Below are positions 44,689 to 56,415 of a DNA stretch of 64,000 nt, piece after piece. The translations under genes were made by a program, and so were the position numbers. The stretch spans positions 11,279,805-11,343,804 of the forward strand of contig NC_034016.1 in the NCBI RefSeq assembly GCF_000346465.2. The letters are read 5' to 3'. Source of the DNA: Prunus persica (taxonomy: Eukaryota > Streptophyta > Magnoliopsida > Rosales > Rosaceae). The notes under the pieces are model-generated. The model saw nothing but the letters and a program-made list of their open reading frames with translations. It searched no databases and had not been told where the DNA came from. The number at the start of each line of letters is the position of its first letter. Position 1 is the stretch's first letter.

Positions 44689-44941
44689 TGACAGGACCCG
44701 CCCCGAATTCCTCGGAACCCGAGACGAATCCTGTGGAATTCCCAACATCACCCCGATGTCGGGCCCACTACGTGTCTACAGACTCATCTCGCCGCGCTCT
44801 ACGCAACGGTACAATCAAAATTCCCAAATTTTTTTCCGGTCAAAAGTCAACTTGAATACTAATAAAATATTCTAGGGGCAAAATGGTCTTTTATCATGTT
44901 TAATTAATAATTAAACATTTATTTAGGACCGGGTCGTTACA
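44689..44941 (-). mobile_element. LTR and primer site of an unclassified LTR element, minus strand
   Basis: On the minus strand the LTR runs from TGTAACGACCCGGTCC to GGGCGGGTCCTGTCA (253 bp), followed by ATTGATATCAGAGCCTAG, an initiator-Met type primer site. TGTAACGACCCG termini are common in plant Gypsy chromoviruses (inference). Leader-like DNA and the 94-bp minisatellite follow on the same strand; no coding domain and no partner LTR were found, so it is a fragment or a small non-autonomous element. Confidence 0.7.
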
Positions 44942-46420
44942 TGTATCTAAACCCTTTTTAGGCACTCAAACCATAGTTTTCCTTAAGTATAAGATTCTTT
45001 TCTAGTTCAGACAAAGATCATATACCCAATCTTGCAATCTATCCTGATTAAGGCATAAATTTAACAAGTTGGATTCATTACGTTCTAGAAAACGAGAGAA
45101 CCAAGCAAACCATTATTCTTCATCAAGCAATAATGTAATTCACCACACTTAATCCCAAGAAGCTAATTGAATTATATTGCGAGTTCTGCCTCAAATTCAT
45201 CTTCTAATTTACTAGATGCAAAGTCCTAAGGTGATAATCAAATAACTTAAACAAATAGCAACAGTTAAAATAGTGATTAAACATTCATCTAAAAGAAACT
45301 TAGAATCCATTAAATAACATTAGAAATCATAACTATCCATGCTCGGGCGTCATCCTCGCCCTAGAGAATAATTTAGTTACTCATGTTCAAAGGAAACATA
45401 ATTGAAAAACTAGAAAACATAAAATAAAACTTATGGATTGTGACAATGATTGAGAACTTGACGATGGCAGCGGCTCTTTGACTCTCCTTCAAATTCCAGC
45501 ATAAGAGTACTCTATTTTCTGGTTGTCTTTAAATAAGGAACAAATCCTTTTTTGACTTGGTAACTATGCTTTCCTAGTTTGGCTTCAATTGTCTTTGATG
45601 AGTTGGCATCCAAAATCCTACTATATATAGGATCAGACCTTAGAAAATAACCTTGCATCCTTGTAGACACTTCCCAAATGTAATTGATACAGATTAAACT
45701 CCAAGGATTGAACTTGAAAATGATTATTTTGCAAAACCCGCAGAACACATTCTGCCTGAACTGTTTGTACTAAAAAGGCCACAACTCTCTCCACACAAGT
45801 TCGAATCACGAACTGTAAAATTTTACAAAAAGCTAACATCTGTATATTTCCAACAATATAAGGCTCAACATCTGGTTCGCTCTGAGGAAGTATAGTATAT
45901 TCTATCAAGTTGACTGATCTGCACAGGAAATTCTGCTCCTAGGATTGCACATTATATTTCAATTCCAAAATTGCTACTTTTGCTTGCTTTTCCATCTTTA
46001 TTCTTCAAACCTAGTAAAACACAAAACTAAATAAAAAAGGACTAAACTCACTCAAGAACACAACAAGAATCTAAGAGAAGGATAATAAAAATGTACGAAA
46101 TAATGGTTATATCACTGTACGCCACTTTGTTTGGCTAAAAGGTTGAAGACTGATAGGCCATCAAAGAAGAAAGGAAAGATGTCAGCCAAAAGAAAAATAA
46201 GTACAAAAAAAAAATATATAAAAAAGGGCTAGTACTCCTTCATAGCTTGCGGCAGTTTTCTCTTTTTGCTTGCAAAGGTTCTGTACCAATTGTGATAGCT
46301 ATCTGGTTGCTTCAATTGCCTGCTGGACCAAAGCTTTTCGTGGACTCCTTGCTCGTGGGCTAACTGACAACAAATATCAAATGCCCGAAATAGAATAATG
46401 GGTTGTCCAAAATAATTGCC
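44942..46420. other. Unassigned AT-rich DNA, probably old transposon
   Basis: No gene family recognised. The composition and strings such as cgtcatcctcgccctagaga (about 45348) suggest a noncoding LTR-element interior, but no ends or domains were identified. Confidence 0.35.
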
Positions 46421-46599
46421 CATTAACTCTCAAAAGCCCATAGTATTTAATGGGTGATCCAAATTACTCATTAAATTTATAGAGGCCCAAATTGCCTATT
46501 ATATGAGTCATGGATCAATTTTAAAAATCCTCATAGCCATATCTAAGTGCAAATGCAAATGTCAATTTTAGAAAGTTAGTGAGTTAATAAAAAAACTCA

Positions 46600-47680
46600 T
46601 TATTTTTATTGGACAGTGACAAAATGAAAAATGGTACAAAACCATCCAATTTTGCCCATGGGTCATCTGCCCATGCAAATTTCAGTGAGATTAAATTCAA
46701 ATCTCTCAAACAAATTCTCAATTAATGGGCCATACTCACCCATTAATTTCCAATTTTTCTCATGGGTCATCTACCCATGAAAATTCCAGTGAGATTAAAT
46801 TCAAATCTCTCAAACAGAAATTCTCAATTAATGGGCCACACTCACCCACTAATTTCCAATTTTTCTCATGGGTCATCTACCCATGAAAATTCCAGTGAGA
46901 TTAAATTCAAATATCTCAAACAGAAATTCTCAATTAATGGGCCACACGCACCCATTAACTCCCAATTTTCCTCATGGGTCATCTACCCATGGAAATTCCA
47001 ATGAGATTAAATTCAAATCTCTCATACACAAATTCTCAATTAGTGGGCCACACTTACTCATTAATTTCCAATCTTTCCCATAGGTTATCTACCCATGAAA
47101 ATCTCCAAATTGTCCCAAAGACACAAATTCTCAATTAGTGGGCCAAACTTACCCATTAATTACCAAATTTTGGAACTACGCCGGTTTGATTTTATCAAGG
47201 GTACGTAGGCAGTCTAGCATCCCAATAGATGCAATCGCAACCAAATTTGATTCCCACAAATCAAATATCCACCTTCAAACCAATCAATTTGAAACTATGT
47301 CGGTTTGATCCCGTCAAGGGTACGTAAATAGTCTAGCATCCTTGGTTTATCCCAACCAAATTTGCCAAAACACTTTCTCAAGTGTAAATGTTAATTTTCT
47401 TGAACATTGACAAAAAGGAAAAAAAAGGGTACAAAACCATCCAGTTTTTCATGGGTCATCTACTCATGCAAATTTCAATGGGGTTAATTCCAAATTCCTC
47501 AAACACAAATTCTAAATTAGTGGGCCACACTTACCCATTAATCTCCAATTTTTCTCATGGGTCTTCTACCTATGAAAATCTCCAAATTGTCTCAAAGACA
47601 CAAATTCTAAATTACTGGGCCACACTTACCCATTAATTTTCAAATTTCTGAACTACTTTGGTTTGATTCCATCAAAGGTA
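46600..47680. repeat. Imperfect tandem array, about 105-bp unit, plus a second dispersed motif
   Basis: Unit: ttctcaattaatgggccaca, ctcacccattaatttccaat, ttttctcatgggtcatctac, ccatgaaaattccagtgaga, ttaaattcaaatctctcaaa. Clear copies start near 46713, 46825, 46931, 47033, 47130 and 47510-47610 (drifting). Interleaved are three copies of gaactacgccggtttgatt with a ggtacgtaggcagtctagca partner (near 47174, 47292, 47657). Open frames here are repeat artefacts. Confidence 0.8.
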
Positions 47681-48614
47681 CGTAAGCAATCTAGCATCTC
47701 AATAGACACAACCACAACCAAATTTGAATCCTTGGTTTATTCTTAACCAAATTGACCCCAAACACATCAAAATTGAATCCCTGGTTTATTCAGCTAAATT
47801 CGCTCAAACATTTTTTTTATAATCAAATTCCCCCTTTTGCAATGAGTCATTTATTCGTTGCAAATCTTTGAACTACGAGTGGCTTGTTTCTCGCGACGGA
47901 TACGTAGGCATCCTGAGGTTGGACTTGGGAGTAGCTGCAAAATCAAACACACATATTCTGTTTTTTTTATGATGGAATCAAAGGGTGTTCCCTTGAAGTA
48001 AAAGATTGTAATTAAGAGACTTGCGTCTCGAATAGGTCGAATCTAAAATAATAAAATCCCGTTATTTAATTAGTGATAGTGAAATTATGTTGGGAGGATC
48101 ACATTTTCCTTCAACATATAGGGAGCATGGTTGGAGTTGTATTTTTCTAAATCATCCCTAAAATTTGTCTAAAGAGGTGGTTTAGGGAGTCCATTGTGGA
48201 TACTCTTAATTGGATCCTAGTCATCGGGTATTATTTTAAAAAATTGGGTATTTTAAATAGAAAAATAAAGAGAAGGGTTGTAGGTAATTTAAAATGAATT
48301 TTATGGGTTTTACTATTATTTTTTATATTTTGGGGTATCGATACACGCACACACAGTGCATGGCCCTCCTTTGAATTATTCTTCGTGTTCCAAGTCCACA
48401 ACCATTGCTTCCCGTGTGGCAGGAAAGTGGCAGGAAAGTGTACACACGTGAATAACGCATGCACCGAAAGTCTTCGTCTTTCTTTTCACTTGTCTCTCAT
48501 CTGTGGACTTTCCACAACATATCCATCAACCCCTTCACACTTAAACTAACACTTAAATTTCAACATTAATAGAGAGAACAAAGCACCGAGTGGTATTGCT
48601 TTGAGCGAAGTGAA
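47681..48614. other. Repeat remnants and NLR promoter region
   Basis: 47681-47930 continues the decayed repeat, with a gaactacgagtggcttgttt / cggatacgtaggcatcctga block near 47868. 48116-48215 is one arm of the MITE family at 21256 (aggtggtttagggagtccat, ccattgtggat). 48350-48614 is probably NLR promoter and leader; no clear TATA was selected. Confidence 0.5.
48116..48215. mobile_element. MITE arm (same family as 21256-21650)
   Basis: The minus strand reads gagtatccacaatggactcc, ctaaaccacctctttagaca, and ends ctccaaccatgctccctata, in line with the left arm of the 21256 element. The opposite arm is missing. Confidence 0.55.
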
Positions 48615-51431
48615 ATGGCTGAGAACGTCGTCTCTTTTCTGTTGGAAAGGATCCATGATTTGCTCACAGAAAAAGCCAACTTCTTGATGGATGTCCGTAA
48701 CCAAATTCAGCTGTTGCAGCAAGAGTTACAGATTATGCGCAGCTTCCTAAGAGATGCAGATTCAAGACAAGAAAAAGAAGCAGCTGTACGAGAGTTCGTT
48801 GCACAAATCAGAGATGCTGCTTATGACGCGGAATATGTCATCGAAAAATTTGTCCACGAAATAGAGTCCACCAAACGCAACCGTCGGAGGTACAAGATCT
48901 CTCTGTCTTACAGATTTTTTAAACGCGGCAGAAAAGTAAAAGTGCTGTACAACGTTGGGTCAAAGATTGAGGAGATCAAGGGCCGCATCTCTCAACTGAG
49001 GGTGAACCTAGAAACATATGGCATAAGGATATTGAAGGAAGGAGAGGGGCCGAGCTATTCTGACAGGGTTGTGCCCAACTTACGCCGCAGTTTCTCTCAC
49101 TCCGTCAACCATAATGTTGTTGGTTTGGTGGAAGCTGCCAAGACATTAGCGACTGAGCTTGTGAAACCAGGAAACTCCGGCAGTCGAGTGGTTTCAATAT
49201 GTGGAATGGGAGGGTTAGGCAAGACCACTCTGGCTAGGAAGGTTTACCATCATGATGAAGTTAGGGATCATTTTTCTCACTTCATTTGGGTGTGCGTATC
49301 TCAACAATATCAAACAAGGGACATTTGGGAGCAAATTCTGTTTAAACTTTCGTCCCCTGACAAAAAGGAGAGAAAGAAGATCGCAAAGATGAAAGATGAT
49401 GAGGTAGCTAAAGAACTTTTTGTGCTACTTAAGAATATGAGAAGCTTGGTGGTTCTTGATGACATCTGGGATGCGAATGCGTGGTCATTGCTAAGTGCTG
49501 GATTTCCAACTCACGAGGACACAGAAACCAAAGTGCTACTTACATCGCGCAACAAATGCGTAGCGTATCGAGCAGATCCGAGAGGTTTCCTCTATGAACC
49601 ATCGTGTCTAAATGATGAAGATAGCTGGGAACTGTTCCATAAGGTAGCAATTGTTCAAAGAGTGCAAGCATATGGAGGTAACATCAACGTCTCATCTCAT
49701 GCTTAATAATTTCTAGATTGTCATTTAAATTTTAGTAATAGATTGTAATCATCTCCTGTGCATATAAAAGTGTTACATTTTTGTGCATTCACAAAATCAG
49801 TAGCATTTCAACCAATCTAATAATGCTTTAGTACGTTGCCCACTAGATTGATTCCTTGTTGGATTGGGTGTGAAGGGGTTTAAGAAGTATAGTACAAGTA
49901 AAGTAATTAAAACCTTAGTCCCTAATATAGGTCAACTATACCAATTAAATAATAAATCTTCTAATCAAATATACATCTCATAACAACAAAGAATGCTATA
50001 TTATAATCCCTAGTTTGTGTTTATAGTTTGATCTTTGTTGTATTGTAGATCACCCACCAGCTACAGGGGCAAAAAATTCTGAAAATCCTTTGATGACAGT
50101 GGAAAGCATGGAAAAACTTGGGAAAGAAATGGTAACACATTGTCGTGGTCTGCCGCTGGCCATTATTGTGCTTGGAGGTGTTTTGGCAACAAAACATTTC
50201 ATTGATGAATGGGTGACAGTACATAAAACTATCAAATCACACCTGAGCCCACAGAAGTGCTGAACTTGGAATTATGGAGGCGTTAGCACTAAGTTATGAT
50301 GATTTGCCATATCAGTTGAAACCATGCTTTCTTCATTTAGGCCAATTCCCAGAGGATTTTGAAATGCCTACACGGAGACTAATCAATCTGTGGGTTGCAG
50401 AAGCCATGATACCAACTCAATCATCAAATGAAAGAGAGAACGAGGAAACATTAGAGGATGTTGCATATCGTTACTTGACAATGTTGGCAGAAAGGTATTT
50501 GGTTCAAGTGGAGAGAAGAAGTGCAACCGGAAGGATTAAAAGTTGCCGCATGCATGATCTTATACGAGAACTATGTTTGATGAAGGCCAAGGAGAATGAT
50601 TTCTTCCAAATCATAGAACTTCGTGACAGTAACAGGAAAATGGAGTTGTTCTCTTCCCCAATGGTTAACAGACCAGTTTCAACAGGTAGGATGCGGAGAG
50701 TTTCCATTTATTTAAAAGATTTTAGTGGGTTTATCTCTTTGGGAACTGAAGAATGTCCTCCGGTCAGGTCTGTATTGGGATGCAGCAACAACAAGATACA
50801 TAGTGTAATAGGTCAGGAGCTGATTGAATCCATAGTCAGCAGGTTCAAATTCCTTAGAGTCCTAGATCTTGAAGATATTCAAGGATTCGCAATACCAAAA
50901 GGAATAGGGAATTTGATCCATTTAAGGCTTTTGACAGTAAATTCCTGTTGGACAGGAGTGCTTTTGTCATCTATAGGCAACTGGAGATTCTTGTTGGCCC
51001 TATACATAGATCCATTCGGATCAGCAGAACTAGTTCCAGATGTGATTTGGAAGATGAAAAGATTGAGGCATTTGTATCTTCCAGTGCAGTATGGCAGGCG
51101 TACCAAGAAGTTACAGTTTGCTAATCTCAATGACCTGCAGACCTTAAAAAACTTTCCAGCAAAGATAGCAGATGTGAAGGATCTGACCACACTGCCTAAT
51201 CTCAGAAAATTGGTAGTACAAATACCTGATGACAGCAAGCTCGATGAGTTCATGGCAATCTTCCAACCACCATTCACATTTAACTATCTAAGATCGTTGT
51301 CAGTAGATACTCGGATGAATGCTAGAACAAATATAGATGTTGCAAAAGTCAGATCATGCTGTCCTCGCCTTGAGAAGCTGAAACAAAATAGAAGGAAAAT
51401 CTTCCTGAAGTACCAGAACACTCTCCAATAG
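48615..51431 (+). pseudogene. CC-NB-LRR (NLR) resistance gene, RPP8/RPP13-like, frameshifted and truncated
   Basis: Exon 1 (48615 to about 49677) encodes an Rx-type coiled coil (MAENVVSFLLERIHDLL..., with DAAYDAEYVIEKF) and the NB-ARC: P-loop GMGGLGKTT, FSHFIWVCVSQQYQTRDIWE, kinase-2 LVVLDDIWD, RNBS-B KVLLTSRN, RNBS-C CLNDEDSWELF. Donor GGAG/gtaaca at 49677; acceptor tattgtag before 50049. Exon 2 has HCRGLPLAIIVLGGVLATKH, then stops at SPQKC (TGA near 50263). One frame over, from about 50264, the protein continues ELGIMEALALSYDDLPYQLK, CRMHDLIRELC (MHD), and a few LRRs. It ends at 51431 after a further shift near CPRLEKLK, where a normal protein would have more repeats. NLRs sense pathogen effectors; this copy is probably dead, unless the 1-nt change near 50255 is a sequencing error. 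Confidence 0.85.
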
Positions 51432-52267
51432 CCTACATCTTAGCGTGAAGCTTCCAGAAGTATTACTAGATTTTATTTTGAACATCACCTTTTCGATGCT
51501 TTTGTACCTGAAAAATGAGGAAGACTGATCATGCCCACTCCCAGGAAGCTGCCTGCCTAAGCTTAACAATCGTCTACTCATGCCCATTTGTTGATCAATC
51601 GAATTTGCTCGAGCTACTTTTATTTGTTCTCTATATATATATGTGGTTAGGATTTGTCTATGGGACTGCTGTGGTTTTTCTGTTGTTTGTTTTTGTGTTA
51701 TTTTTTTGTGTTGGTTTGTTTAACGTTGGATGGTCATCCTTATTTGTCTGTCAATGTTTCATGTTCTGTTTTTTATGTGGCAATGTTTCATGTTCTGTTT
51801 TTTTATTGGGAAAGTAGGCCATTGTTAACTTTTGTAGAATGTAATGCTAAAATGTGGTCTACTTCAAGATTCCATTTCTATGAGCCAAAAGTGGATGACT
51901 GTAATGCTATTAAACTTCAATTATCTTATGAAAATCTCCAGTGCATATTGGATAATAAGACAATAAAGTAGATGAGGAATTAAAGTATATCATAATTTCC
52001 CATATGCTCCGGAAGAGCAAAAAAGTGGATATGAACACAAAATTTGATTGTCTTTTGAGATCAAAGTTGGAGTCATGATTTCCAGGCCAATGAATTTAGA
52101 GACTCGATGATAATGGCTTCATCAAGTGTCATAACTTTGAGCTCCACTCAGAAGCGGCTTGATGATTACCTAAGGCTTCCCAGATTAAGAAGCAACACAA
52201 GATGTGAGTTTGATCGAAATGACGAATCCTTCGTATGCAGAAGGCTTCCCAGATTAACTTCATTAGC
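51432..52267. other. Decayed LRR tail and SAUR-type flank
   Basis: 51432-51560 still shows LRR-like scraps in several frames (LKNEED near 51510). 51560-51830 is T-rich with a short duplication (tgttctgttttttatgtggc near 51761). From about 51830 to 52267 the sequence matches the 3' flanks of minus-strand SAURs (ggcttcccagattaacttca at about 52243, also 39231 and 56346), i.e. the flank of the SAUR relic at 54123, separated from it by the Copia insertion. Confidence 0.55.
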
Positions 52268-52272
52268 ATTTC

Positions 52273-52626
52273 TGTTGGGTTTTTAGAAGAACAATAAAGT
52301 GATTTTATTTATTCAACAATATACGAGTACAAGGCTTTTAGATGAGGACTAGGCTTTTGGCCTTCTACAACTAGAAAATGTTTACTAGGCTTATTGGCCT
52401 CCTTCCTATTTTCGGGCTTATTGGCCTCTTCTCTCTTGCTACTAGCTAGTTTACAATATAATAGTATTACCTTATTACAAGATTTTTATTAGGACTTTTC
52501 TAGAATGCCTACAACAATTATGTCTTAAAGCTTGACTTTGTCAAAGTTAGTAGACATTTCTTGAGGTTTCTACTTTTTTCTAGATTTTTCTAAATTCTTC
52601 AAAACAAATGTGCATTAAATTTAACA
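52273..52626 (-). repeat. 3' LTR of the pol-less Copia
   Basis: Plus-strand ends TGTTGGG and TTTAACA. Preceded by ATTTC, followed by the complement of the polypurine tract. Confidence 0.85.
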
Positions 52627-52639
52627 CTCCTCCCTAATG

Positions 52640-53721
52640 CACAATTGGACCTATATTGCTAGATATTCTGATCTTGTTGATGCCATATTCTTTGCTCCAG
52701 CTGATAATTGAGCTACAGTTTTCTTACTATAATTGAGCTACAGTCTCTTTGTCTCTTTGTCTTCCGGAACATGCATAGAACACATGCTCCTACTTATCAT
52801 TTTCTTCGGTATAGTTAGCTTGATAGTTTTTCTTAAATCGGCAATCTTTTTCTATATGCCCAAATCTTTTGCTTGCAGTACCAGCATTTTGGTATGCCTC
52901 GGTACCAACAATCTTTCTCTTGGTGGCTTCTCTTTTTGCATACCCGACACAGAGAATAGTCTTTCCTCTCCACAATTTCTCTTTTATTTTCCCAATTATT
53001 GTTAGGTTCATTTTCTACTTCTCTAGAATTGTCTTCAAATTTTCTTTCATCATCTTTAGACTTCTAAGACCTTAAATTTAGTTTCAACTGGAAGGCACTT
53101 TCTACTGGACTTTCATTTTGCATACTCAGTCTTTTTTCATATGCTTCCAGAGAACCCATTAATTCTGTCACTGACAGACTAGTTATATCTTTTGTCTGTT
53201 CAATGACAGTTACTAGTGGATCATACTTATCAATGAGACTGATAAGTATTTTTTCTACAATTCTTGAATTAAACTTTTTCTCCATAGGCTCTCAATTGAT
53301 TGACTATTTCTTTTACTCTAGCATAGTACTCTTGTGTGATCTCAGAATCTTTCATTTTAATCTTTTCAAAATCTCTTCTCAAAGTTTGTAGTTTAACTAC
53401 ACGTACCTTGGCGTTTCCTTGAGACTCCTCCTTCAAAGTATCCCATGCTTCCTTAGATGTTGTGGCTCCCATAATCCGTGGAAAAATAGTGTCATCCAAA
53501 GCTTGTTGCAGGGCAAATAGAGCCTTTGCATCCTTCTACTGATCTTTCTTTAGCCTCCTCAGCTACTGCACGGTAGGATTTTCTGGATTATTGAAGCCAC
53601 TATCAACTATGTCCCATAAATCTTGAGACATAAAATAGGACTTCATCTTGATGCTCCAGAAATCATAATTTTCTCCTGTAAAAATTGGAAATGGGATAGA
53701 AGTTTGGCTAGTGATAGACAT
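52640..53721 (-). pseudogene. Copia gag (UBN2/DUF4219 type), with stops and frameshifts
   Basis: Minus strand, ATG at 53721: MSITSQTSIPFPIFTGENYD, FWSIKMKSYFMSQDLWDIVD; stops near 53575 and 53545; then DDTIFPRIMGATTSKEAWDT, LRRDFEKIKMKDSEITQEYY, RVKEIVNQLRAYGEKV; after a frameshift ILISLIDKYDPLVTVIEQTK, ELMGSLEAYEKRL; a zinc-knuckle remnant FGHIEKDCRFKKN near 52840. The first Cys pair of the knuckle is damaged. No pol follows. Confidence 0.8.
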
Positions 53722-53780
53722 GATGGAGGACTATATCGAACCCTTACACCCTAGGTGACCGAACTTTGCTCTAATACCAC

Positions 53781-54117
53781 TGTTGGTTTATGGGAGAACA
53801 ATAGAGTGATTTTATTTATTCAACAATAGATAAGTACAAGGCTTTATAGAGGACTAGGCTTATTGGCCTTTCTAAAATGTTTACTAGATTGGCCTCCTTC
53901 CTATTTTCTGACTTATTGGTCTCTTCTCTCTTACTACTAGTTTACAATATAATAGTATTACCTTATTACAAGATTTTTATTAGGACTTTCCTAGAATGCC
54001 TACAATAATTATGTCTTAAAGCTTGACTTTGTCAAAGTTGGTGGACATTTCTTGAGGTTTCTACTTTTTTCTAGATTTTTCTAAATTCTTCAAGACAAGT
54101 GTACATTAAATTTAACA
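53781..54117 (-). repeat. 5' LTR of the pol-less Copia
   Basis: Plus-strand ends TGTTGGT and TTTAACA. Followed by ATTTC and then the SAUR relic. Homologous to 36236-36561. Confidence 0.85.
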
Positions 54118-54122
54118 ATTTC

Positions 54123-54358
54123 ACTCACATACACGTAAACGCGAAGTGAGATCAAGGAAGGAGTCTGCACTGCGGGGGATAGTGATTTCACCCATGGGAT
54201 TATCATATCAAATATGATATCGGAATCATAGATCGCTTCTTCTGGCTTCCCCCAACATACACCGCAAAATAGCCTTTTGGGATGTCTAAGATCTTTGAGG
54301 CAAGTACGTGGTTTAGACTTCTCTTTGCGTTAACAATTCCTGGCAACCGGAACCCCAT
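54123..54358 (-). pseudogene. SAUR pseudogene (duplicate of 36567-36802)
   Basis: ATG at 54358: [20 protein letters not shown], then KDLRHPKG-type core [20 protein letters not shown] and SYL, with the same internal deletion before the YDHPMGG region as the 36802 copy. The tail [12 protein letters not shown] persists out of frame. The Copia insertion borders its 3' end. Nonfunctional. Confidence 0.85.
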
Positions 54359-55083
54359 GGTGCTAGATTTTTAACTGGAACTAGAACAAGAAAACAAATT
54401 CAATGGAGTTGGGAAACAAAGAAGGCTTGGAGGGTTTGCAAGGTAGATAGTTTCTTAGCTGTTGACTATGGTAAGGGATGAAAAACTCCAAAGCCACAAA
54501 TTCTATGGTTATTCATGGTTCTCTCAAGCTATACTTCCCTTTGTATCCGGGCCAAATGCAAAAGTTTCATAACACCACCAGTTCTTGTTTGTAAAGCAGC
54601 ATTAATTGAGACACCAACATACGCAGTAGAGTTAGTCCAAATTAAATAGTAACCATGAAATTCAAGCATAGCATATCTCCGAGAAAATACTAAGAAGTCC
54701 AATCTGGTAATTTGTGTTAGCTAGTGAGTGCCAAGAGAAGTAAATGTCTCGGGCCTGCCCCTACTGGAAAAGAGGTAGGGAATAATATTTCAACATATGA
54801 ATACGTTTCGTCATTTCCATGTGCAATGTCCTAGGTGAGTAGGAAGACAACACCATGTGATCCCTTGATTTCTCACAAGCCATTGTCCCTCATTTTTGCC
54901 CACCTCATGCCTCTGCGCCACTTATTTGATGTAACAGATGAATTTTCTCATCCCATTTCATCTATATATACACAAATGATCAAGTTCACAAGCATCAAGT
55001 ATCTCCTTGCCAAGCATCAAAACTCTCTCTGCTTCCTAACTCCTTTGAATTCTTTTTCTTCTTCCAACTCCAATTTAAAAACA

Positions 55084-55354
55084 ATGGGGTTCTGGATTCC
55101 AGGAATTGTCAACGCCAAGAAAAGTCTAAACCATTCAGCTTCTTCAAAGACCTTAGAGATCCCAAAAGGCCATTTTGCAGCGTATGTTGGGAAGAACCAG
55201 AAGAAGAGATTTGTAATTCCAGTATCATACTTGAATGAGCCTTTATTCCTGGATTTGCTTAATCAAGCTGAAGAAGAATTTGGATACGATCATCCCATGG
55301 GTGGTACCCTGCAGTGAAGACAGTTTTGTTCATCTGACTTCCTGCTTAAGTGTA
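55084..55354 (+). pseudogene. SAUR duplicate with an 8-bp deletion (truncated C-terminus)
   Basis: ATG at 55084: [20 protein letters not shown], nearly the same as the 37964 gene through FGYDHPMGG. Eight bases present at 38188-38198 (around tatcacaata) are missing near 55307, so the frame shifts and stops at 55315-55317 (GGTLQ). The original tail, [12 protein letters not shown], survives out of frame to 55354. V in KGHFAVYV is A here. The promoter (CATGTG near 54854, TATATATA near 54962) is intact, so a protein lacking about 15 C-terminal residues could still be made. Confidence 0.87.
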
Positions 55355-56376
55355 TGAGTGAACACTAATGAAGGTAAGCTGGGATCCAACTTCATATCAA
55401 AAGCATCCTCTTTTTGGAATGTCAAGATTATGATGGATCATACTTGCTTCTTCTGTTGTTGTGAATCTGGGACAACGTCTGCAACCGTCAAGCTGCATGA
55501 GCTGAGCACAAAGATACAAAATTTGTGAGGCAGTCGAAACACGATAGATATCATGAACTCTCTAAGACCAATAGCCCCAAGACGATGACTTCAATTTTGA
55601 ACTAAAAAACAGTCAAATTTTGTCTTTGTACCCCCATGTAAATTTTTTTTATCTCTCCAGGAACAATGGGAGTATATAAGACATTTTGCTTCTCCATTCA
55701 TTAATTCTTGTCTTAGATTTTGCATTATAGGGTTATCTTCCACCGGATCTGTTATATGCCATATGGCAGCAGATTTTCATAATGAACGAAGCATGATGGT
55801 TAGTCTAGTTTGTATCCATTAAGCCATGCCAGTCTCCCAAATTAATGATGTCTTCAAATAGAGCACATTTTGACATGCCAGTCTCCCAAATTAATGATTC
55901 CTGCAGGTACTGTTATGATATAGGTCAAGAGAAAAAGTGGGAAGTTGTCATAACTTACGCCACTCTCAACCAGCTGTAACAAAGAAACTATTTGATTTTT
56001 GTAAACTTTGGGAGACTGTAATGTTAACATGAGGCAAAGTATGCCACTATACTTTATTGATCTTGAGAAAATCTTCACTGCCATTTGATGATTATAAAAC
56101 AGAGCTACAATTAGATAATAAGACAAGAAAGTGGACGAGGAATTAAAATTGGAGTCAAGATACGTAATTCGACTGTATTACAAGGTTTCTTAACTTTGGA
56201 TCCCGGCTCACAAGCATCTTGATGATTTCCGAAGGCTTGCCAGAGTCACAAGCAACACAAGATGTGAGTGTGATCATGCATGTTCTTCTTCATCTCGACT
56301 TAGTGAGTTGTGGTCGAGTGGAGGAATACTTCGGATACAGAAGAAGGCTTCCCAGATTAACTTCACTAGTGTTTAT
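55355..56376. other. Duplicated SAUR spacer
   Basis: Matches 38246-39259 with a small insertion (about 55825-55900, containing a doubled gccagtctcccaaattaatga) and a deletion of about 110 bp after gaggaatta (56140). No gene. Confidence 0.6.
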
Positions 56377-56415
56377 TCATACACGTAAACGGGAAGTGAC
56401 ATCAAGGAAGGAGTC
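56377..56415 (-). pseudogene. C-terminal end of a SAUR cut by a Gypsy element
   Basis: Minus strand, 12 codons DSFLDVTSRLRV and TGA (56377-56379). This is the duplicate of the gene at 39260-39541. The Gypsy LTR begins at 56416 directly in the coding sequence; the rest of the SAUR should lie beyond the element, outside the window. Confidence 0.85.

Larger units (their letters stand above)
52273..54117 (-). mobile_element. Pol-less Copia derivative, about 1.85 kb, minus strand
   Basis: 5' LTR 54117-53781 (337 bp), primer-type TGGTATTAGAGC next to it, gag relic, a purine tract (gcattagggaggag on the minus strand) and 3' LTR 52626-52273 (354 bp). ATTTC flanks both sides (52268-52272 and 54118-54122). 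No protease, integrase or RT is present, so pol was deleted before or after insertion. The LTRs differ by several indels and substitutions, so it is older than the 6089 Copia. It split a SAUR relic from its 3' flank. Confidence 0.88.

Noticed and set aside
46762..47636. Repeated small proteins (MGHLPMKIPVRLNSN type)
   Set aside because: Translation of a 105-bp noncoding tandem repeat.
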